Shown: positions 59,938 to 64,000 of the stretch, piece after piece
Layout: each line of letters starts with the position of its first letter
Numbering within the stretch: position 1 is the stretch's first letter
Origin: Bacteroides sp. GM023
GTDB lineage: Bacteria > Bacteroidota > Bacteroidia > Bacteroidales > Bacteroidaceae
Assembly: GCF_014750685.1 (NCBI RefSeq)
Contig: NZ_JAAXGE010000002.1
Coordinates: 930,001-994,000, forward strand
DNA: 64,000 nucleotides
Direction: 5' to 3'
Program-made: the position numbers and the translations under genes
The notes under the pieces: model-generated
The model's input: the letters and a program-made list of their open reading frames with translations, nothing else
What the model was told of the DNA's origin: nothing
The model's database searches: none

Positions 59938-60750
59938 TTAATTCTTACTTCCGCGCATGACTACACTGCGGATTTTATGCCTGAAAAAACCTTTTTGATT
60001 TATATATGTGCAGTTGTGCTTATTCAGAAATGCAGAGATAATTTCTTCGTCATCACGCAAGTGGTATGTGCAAATTGCAAAATCCAGCTTCTGGCAATTC
60101 TGAAATAAATTCTTGCATCCGGTCAACGCGTATCGTTCGGCTCCTTCTATATCCATTTTTAGAAATAGATGCTCATTCGTTTGGTTATTGAAGAAATCGT
60201 CTAATGTTTGTTCTTTCGATGAATTATGGTCGCTTACATACTTCTGGACGATTGTAACTTTATCTTGCCATGGTTCGAAAGTGGCTCTGATAGCTTCCAA
60301 CCATTGTTCATCCTGTTCAAACAAGTAGATATGTTTGGCTTCCTCTACGACCTCCAATGAAGAATATCCTTCGGCGCAACCGACATCTACAAAAACCTTT
60401 CCCGTGACATCTTTCGCGCTGTCAAAGTAATGGTGTGGTGAGCGCCTGTCTTGTTCCATAGTCAAGGCTTTGTAGTATTTTTGAATTTTTTTGGGTGGGG
60501 TACTTTTTCTGAAATATAGTCGTTTCTTCTCCTGTTGTACATAGTATAAGCCTTTTTTCTCATCTTTTTGTACATTGACAGACATATTTGTATATTCATC
60601 TTTGAATTCATACAAATGCCTTGAATATCCGTGCTCTTTTATATATTCATAATATTTCAGATAGGGTGAGTCTGGTTTATACCCCTTCATAAAATAATAT
60701 GGAAGAGTGCCATATATAAATTTCTTTATTGTATGTTTAAGTGCGTTCAT
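59938..60750 (-). CDS. FkbM-family methyltransferase
   Basis: 270 residues. SAM-binding motif I VFVDVGCAEGYSSLEVVEEA, acidic motif II IYLFEQDEQWLEAI, and LFLKMDIEGAERYALTG typical of FkbM enzymes. It probably O-methylates a sugar of the LOS. Its ATG overlaps the stop of the GT4 gene upstream by four bases (ATGA), so the two are translated together. Confidence 0.87.
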   Translation of the reverse strand: MNALKHTIKKFIYGTLPYYFMKGYKPDSPYLKYYEYIKEHGYSRHLYEFKDEYTNMSVNVQKDEKKGLYYVQQEKKRLYFRKSTPPKKIQKYYKALTMEQDRRSPHHYFDSAKDVTGKVFVDVGCAEGYSSLEVVEEAKHIYLFEQDEQWLEAIRATFEPWQDKVTIVQKYVSDHNSSKEQTLDDFFNNQTNEHLFLKMDIEGAERYALTGCKNLFQNCQKLDFAICTYHLRDDEEIISAFLNKHNCTYINQKGFFRHKIRSVVMRGSKN

Positions 60751-61880
60751 TTCATTAGTTTCTTGTAGATGTTTAAGAGCTCCTCCGCTTGTTTTTTCTC
60801 AGAGAATCTTTTGGCAAAAATCTGCCCCTTTTCAATCATATCCTTCTTTGTTTCGGGATCTGAGTATATCAGTTTGAAAGCATTGCCCATCCCCTTGATA
60901 TCGTCAGGATGTACATAGATAGAGTCGGGGCCTCCGGCTTCTTCCAGGCAAGAACCTGTAGCGGCCACTACCGGAATACCTGAATATAGAGCTTCTATAA
61001 TAGGAATGCCAAAGCCTTCAAAACGTGAAGGGTATACAAAGATTTCTGCTAACTGATAAAAAGCCGGTAGATCATCAAAAGAAACATTGCTGATAATGTG
61101 TACCCTTTCTTCCAGCTTATTCTCCTTAATGAAACTTTTAATCCTGTCAGTATATTCCGTTTGACGTCCTACAATGATAAGATGAATTTGCTCAGGAAGC
61201 ATCATCAATGCTTGCACCGCTGAAAGTGCATTTTTTCGTTCTTCAATACTTCCCACATTGAGGATATAGTGTTCCGGTAACTGATATTTAGTTCGAACTT
61301 CTCTTTTTTTCTCTTCAGTTACAGGATGTATGAATGAGGTATCACATCCCTGATAAACAACTTCTATCTTATCGGCAGGAATTCCGAAATACTCAATAAT
61401 ATCACGTTTGGTACATTCGCTGACAGCAATGATTTTATCTGCATTTTCGCAGGCTTTGCGGAATTTGTATGTATATATTTTCCTGTCAATCGGACGGTAA
61501 TACTGTGGATACCGCAAAAATATCAGATCGTGGATCGTTACAATACTTCTTACTTCACTTTTATGGATATTCAGAGGCAATTCGTTGCTAAGTCCGTGGA
61601 ATATATCGATTCTCTCTTTTTCCAGTTGGCGAGTGACTTCCCATACCCGCCACAATGAACTTAACTTTTTCCAGAAAGGAGTGGTGGGATAAGAAAGCTG
61701 TAGTTGCCGATACTGTTTCGTTAATTTGTCCAGCCTTTTGTTTTCCCGTTTCTTGGGCGCATACAGCACATATTCATTCTCCGGGTAGAATTGGCATAAA
61801 ATATCCACTATATAGCGGCTATAATTACCTAAACCGGTGAAATTCTGTACTGCACGTTTTCCGTCAAAACCTATTCTCAT
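60747..61880 (-). CDS. GT4-type glycosyltransferase (mannosyltransferase-like)
   Basis: 377 residues. N-terminal MRIGFDGKRAVQNFTGLGNYSRYIVDIL is the acceptor-domain start of a GT4 group; then VRSIVTIHDLIFLRYPQYY, YILNVGSIEERKNALSAVQAL, and the EX7E block SRFEGFGIPIIEALYSGIPVVAATGSCLEEAGG. It adds a sugar, possibly mannose or glucose, to the LOS core. Second to last in a minus-strand run aminotransferase-cytidylyltransferase-LicD-GT4-FkbM. Confidence 0.9.
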   Translation of the reverse strand: MRIGFDGKRAVQNFTGLGNYSRYIVDILCQFYPENEYVLYAPKKRENKRLDKLTKQYRQLQLSYPTTPFWKKLSSLWRVWEVTRQLEKERIDIFHGLSNELPLNIHKSEVRSIVTIHDLIFLRYPQYYRPIDRKIYTYKFRKACENADKIIAVSECTKRDIIEYFGIPADKIEVVYQGCDTSFIHPVTEEKKREVRTKYQLPEHYILNVGSIEERKNALSAVQALMMLPEQIHLIIVGRQTEYTDRIKSFIKENKLEERVHIISNVSFDDLPAFYQLAEIFVYPSRFEGFGIPIIEALYSGIPVVAATGSCLEEAGGPDSIYVHPDDIKGMGNAFKLIYSDPETKKDMIEKGQIFAKRFSEKKQAEELLNIYKKLMK

Positions 61881-61908
61881 TTCTACTTCTTACCTTATGT
61901 GATTATAA

Positions 61909-62721
61909 TTAGACTTCAAAATCCCGATAAGGTTTATTCAAGTCTAAATAATGGAAATTATGCTGTCTTTGTCCGCTTTGTTTCGGGATAGTCATATAAT
62001 CTCCATATTTCTGTGACAGATAGGTATCGTATTGCTGTACACCCCATATTTCTTCATCTTCAAATAGGATAGGAGTAGGAGTGCCTAGAATCTCTTTTGG
62101 CATGATTCCTTTCATACCGTCATCATAATCACAGACTAATGCGCATTGGTCGAAATCATACTTTTTCATTACCTTCCTGATACTTTCCTGTGCTCCGGTG
62201 AGGGTGAAAAACTTTCTGCACAATAACGGTATCCATGAACTGGGACCTTTCCCATGTTTGTATGGATCGCGATGAATAAGATAAAGTATTCGCTTGTAGA
62301 ACTCGTACTTTGCAAAATGCATTCTTTGTGCCATACGGCTTTCCGGAGCCCCGTCAAGTGGAAATATATCAATATATACACCTCCCAGATATTTGAGATG
62401 CATACGTTCGATTAAAGTTGTGCTGGCATCCTGTACCTTTGCGAATGGAAGAGGATATTCCTTGTCATTCTCGGCGCATACAGCTTCGTAAGGCTCCGGT
62501 AACCATTCTTTGGCATTAGCCATTAATAAATCATAATCAGCTCTTGGCATTCCGATATCCAAATCATCATCCCAGGGGATGAATCCTTTGTGACGGACGG
62601 CTCCTAACATGGTGCCTGCCATAATGTAATATCGCAGATTATGTTCTTTGCAAACTTTGTCAACAGCTAATAAGTTCTTTAATATGCGAAGCTGTAGAGG
62701 GCGGATGTCGTAATTAGCCAT
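61909..62721 (-). CDS. LicD-family phosphotransferase
   Basis: 270 residues. LicD signature near residues 30-65: LRYYIMAGTMLGAVRHKGFIPWDDDLDIGMPRADYDLL, with the acidic cluster expected of a nucleotidyltransferase-like fold, then FAKVQDASTTLIERM and YLGGVYIDIFPLDG. LicD enzymes move a phospho-alcohol or phospho-amine (such as phosphocholine) from a CDP donor to a surface sugar. The cytidylyltransferase 17 bases upstream would make that donor. Confidence 0.9.
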   Translation of the reverse strand: MANYDIRPLQLRILKNLLAVDKVCKEHNLRYYIMAGTMLGAVRHKGFIPWDDDLDIGMPRADYDLLMANAKEWLPEPYEAVCAENDKEYPLPFAKVQDASTTLIERMHLKYLGGVYIDIFPLDGAPESRMAQRMHFAKYEFYKRILYLIHRDPYKHGKGPSSWIPLLCRKFFTLTGAQESIRKVMKKYDFDQCALVCDYDDGMKGIMPKEILGTPTPILFEDEEIWGVQQYDTYLSQKYGDYMTIPKQSGQRQHNFHYLDLNKPYRDFEV

Positions 62722-62738
62722 TTCTATCAGGATTTTGA

Positions 62739-63470
62739 TTAATAAAGACTGGCTGGAATCAGCTTCTGTGCCTGTTGAAAGTCCTCTACTGTATCTAGTT
62801 CGGCCGAGAAGAACTCGGTGGTGTCCATGACGTAAAAGCTATATCCTTGCGGAATCAGTCTCTCAAAAGCCCGTTCGTAGAATATATTGTCCAGTCTTTC
62901 GGCAGTAATCATAATTTCCAGTTCCCGGAACAGGGCTTTGGTGTATTCAGTTGACATTTTTTCGATGCCGATAGATTCTCCAATAGCATCGGATATAGAA
63001 CAGACCTTGCTGATTTCAATCACCTTTTGTGCATCGTCCACGATGACTTTTATTTCTTCTGCTCCAAGCTCGTGGCGATTCAGAGCCAATATGTCATCCT
63101 TGCCCGAGTGAAGTAATTTTTCTACAATTTGAGGATCAAATACAATGTCACTGTCTAATAACAATACTTCCTCCCCATCTGTATATGGCCGGGTAAGCCA
63201 TAATGAATAGATATTGTTGGTAGATTCATACCTGTCATTATAGATGAAAGTAATATTTTGGGTTGGGTAATGTATCTGTAGAAAATCAACAATTTGCTGC
63301 TGGCGATATCCGGTGACAATGATGAATTCATCGAATCCGTTTTGTATCAGGGCGTCAAAAGTTCTTGCCAAAAGGCATCGTTCTCCTATCTTGAGAAGGC
63401 ATTTGGGCGTTGTATCGGTCAGCGGGCGTAAGCGTGAGGCTATTCCTGCGGCTAATATTACTGCTTTCAT
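62739..63470 (-). CDS. LicC-like CTP:phospho-alcohol/amine cytidylyltransferase
   Basis: 243 residues. Nucleotidyltransferase start MKAVILAAGIASRLRPLTDTTPKCLLKIG; then YNDRYESTNNIYSLWLTR, characteristic of the LicC/PntC group, the metal site LLLDSDIVFDP, and an ending with AELDTVEDFQQAQKL. It would join CMP to phosphocholine, phosphoethanolamine or an aminoalkylphosphonate. The ATG overlaps the stop of the PLP enzyme gene (ATGA). Other sugar-1-phosphate nucleotidyltransferases are possible but lack the NNIYSL block. Confidence 0.87.
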   Translation of the reverse strand: MKAVILAAGIASRLRPLTDTTPKCLLKIGERCLLARTFDALIQNGFDEFIIVTGYRQQQIVDFLQIHYPTQNITFIYNDRYESTNNIYSLWLTRPYTDGEEVLLLDSDIVFDPQIVEKLLHSGKDDILALNRHELGAEEIKVIVDDAQKVIEISKVCSISDAIGESIGIEKMSTEYTKALFRELEIMITAERLDNIFYERAFERLIPQGYSFYVMDTTEFFSAELDTVEDFQQAQKLIPASLY

Positions 63471-64000
63471 TTAGATGCGATTTCTTTGATTGTATCTATA
63501 ACGATCCGGTTCTGCTCAGGGCGTCCCAATGTGATGCGCAAATGAGTATTGATATCCGGTTCATTCATGAATTTCACTTTATAACTCTGTTCTGCAAAAG
63601 CCTTTTGTAGAGCCTCTTTTAGCTCTATCGGGTATTTGATTAAAATAAAATTGGCAACCGATTCGTATACTTTGAACCCGGGTAACACGCCGATTTCCTT
63701 TTCATAACGTTCACGGTCTTCGTTCATCAGTTTCGCGATGTTTCGGTAGTGCGCGTCCGATTTAAGAGCTGCAATGGCGATGTCTTCAGATATCCGGTTG
63801 TATCCCAGATACTTATTGCTGTATTTGCTGAATTTTTCCAGTTCTTTACTCATAAATCCGAATCCCATACGTAGGCCGGGTAATCCGTAAAATTTGGATA
63901 AAGTACGGGAAATAATCAAATTCGGATATTTATTAACCAGCTTTTTGATGTAACTTGTGTCTGTTGAAACAAAAGAAGCATATGCTTCGTCTATTAACAC
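63467..64000 (-). CDS. HisC/CobD-like class I PLP-dependent enzyme, C-terminal part
   Basis: The last 177 codons are in the window; the start lies to the right. LIDEAYASF carries the PLP-ring Asp, SRTLSKFYGLPGLRMGFG the Schiff-base Lys, and HLRITLGRPEQNRIVID the carboxylate-binding Arg. The family holds histidinol-phosphate transaminase and CobD-type phospho-threonine/serine decarboxylases. Genuine HisC would normally be in the his operon; overlapping a cytidylyltransferase gene suggests a phospho-amino-acid substrate. Confidence 0.85.
   Translation of the reverse strand: MLIDEAYASFVSTDTSYIKKLVNKYPNLIISRTLSKFYGLPGLRMGFGFMSKELEKFSKYSNKYLGYNRISEDIAIAALKSDAHYRNIAKLMNEDRERYEKEIGVLPGFKVYESVANFILIKYPIELKEALQKAFAEQSYKVKFMNEPDINTHLRITLGRPEQNRIVIDTIKEIASK

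Overview
The window reads as a chromosome segment of a gut Bacteroides, close to the B. thetaiotaomicron/ovatus group. The evidence is SusC/SusD pairs, a hybrid two-component regulator, many lipoproteins, promoters of the TTG-N19..21-TAnnTTTG type, and the block cysS-HAD-SNF2-mnmA-GH3-pfkA-rnc-fabF-acpP-purN-pdxB running into an LPS/LOS glycosyltransferase cluster. From memory this matches B. thetaiotaomicron VPI-5482 around BT_3348 to BT_3370; the synteny was not checked.

Layout. (1) 1-3373: right end of a polysaccharide utilisation locus (PUL), with the tail of a SusC, a SusD and a beta-helix lipoprotein. (2) 3525-7683: an HU-type DNA-binding protein, an intergenic palindrome array, a large Ig-like lipoprotein overlapping a DUF3108 protein, and a PaaI-type thioesterase. 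(3) 7976-41153: a PUL of about 33 kb for a uronic-acid-rich, glycosaminoglycan-like glycan. It encodes DUF2264, a chondroitinase AC-type PL8 lyase, GH105, a hybrid sensor/regulator, a KdgF-like cupin, two SusC/SusD pairs, GH16, GH88, GH2, a heparinase II/III-type lyase, then GH88, a serine-type sulfatase and a chondroitinase ABC-type PL8 lyase. (4) 41292-54858: housekeeping genes. (5) 54976-64000: LOS/LPS core genes (glycosyltransferases, a WaaP-type kinase, an FkbM methyltransferase, LicD, a LicC-like cytidylyltransferase and a cut-off HisC/CobD-like PLP enzyme).

How it works together (inference). Surface glycan is bound by SusD lipoproteins, cut by GH16 and the lyases, and imported by SusC. 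In the periplasm the lyases give delta-4,5-unsaturated oligosaccharides; GH88 and GH105 release the unsaturated uronate, the cupin linearises it, the sulfatase removes sulfate and GH2 removes a beta-linked sugar. The hybrid regulator senses an oligosaccharide and probably binds a motif seen upstream of both the cupin and the first SusC. The last three enzymes resemble the known chondroitin/hyaluronan module of B. thetaiotaomicron and have their own promoter; the left part looks like a different module joined to it.

The least explained structures are two intergenic arrays of 20-bp palindromes with an exact 22-bp period (4211-4298 and 38140-38205), an in-frame decamer repeat inside mnmA (47226-47309), a nested-hairpin intergenic element (47809-47983), and a predicted phospho-amine decoration cassette at the right edge. 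No tRNA, rRNA, CRISPR array, insertion sequence or phage gene was seen.
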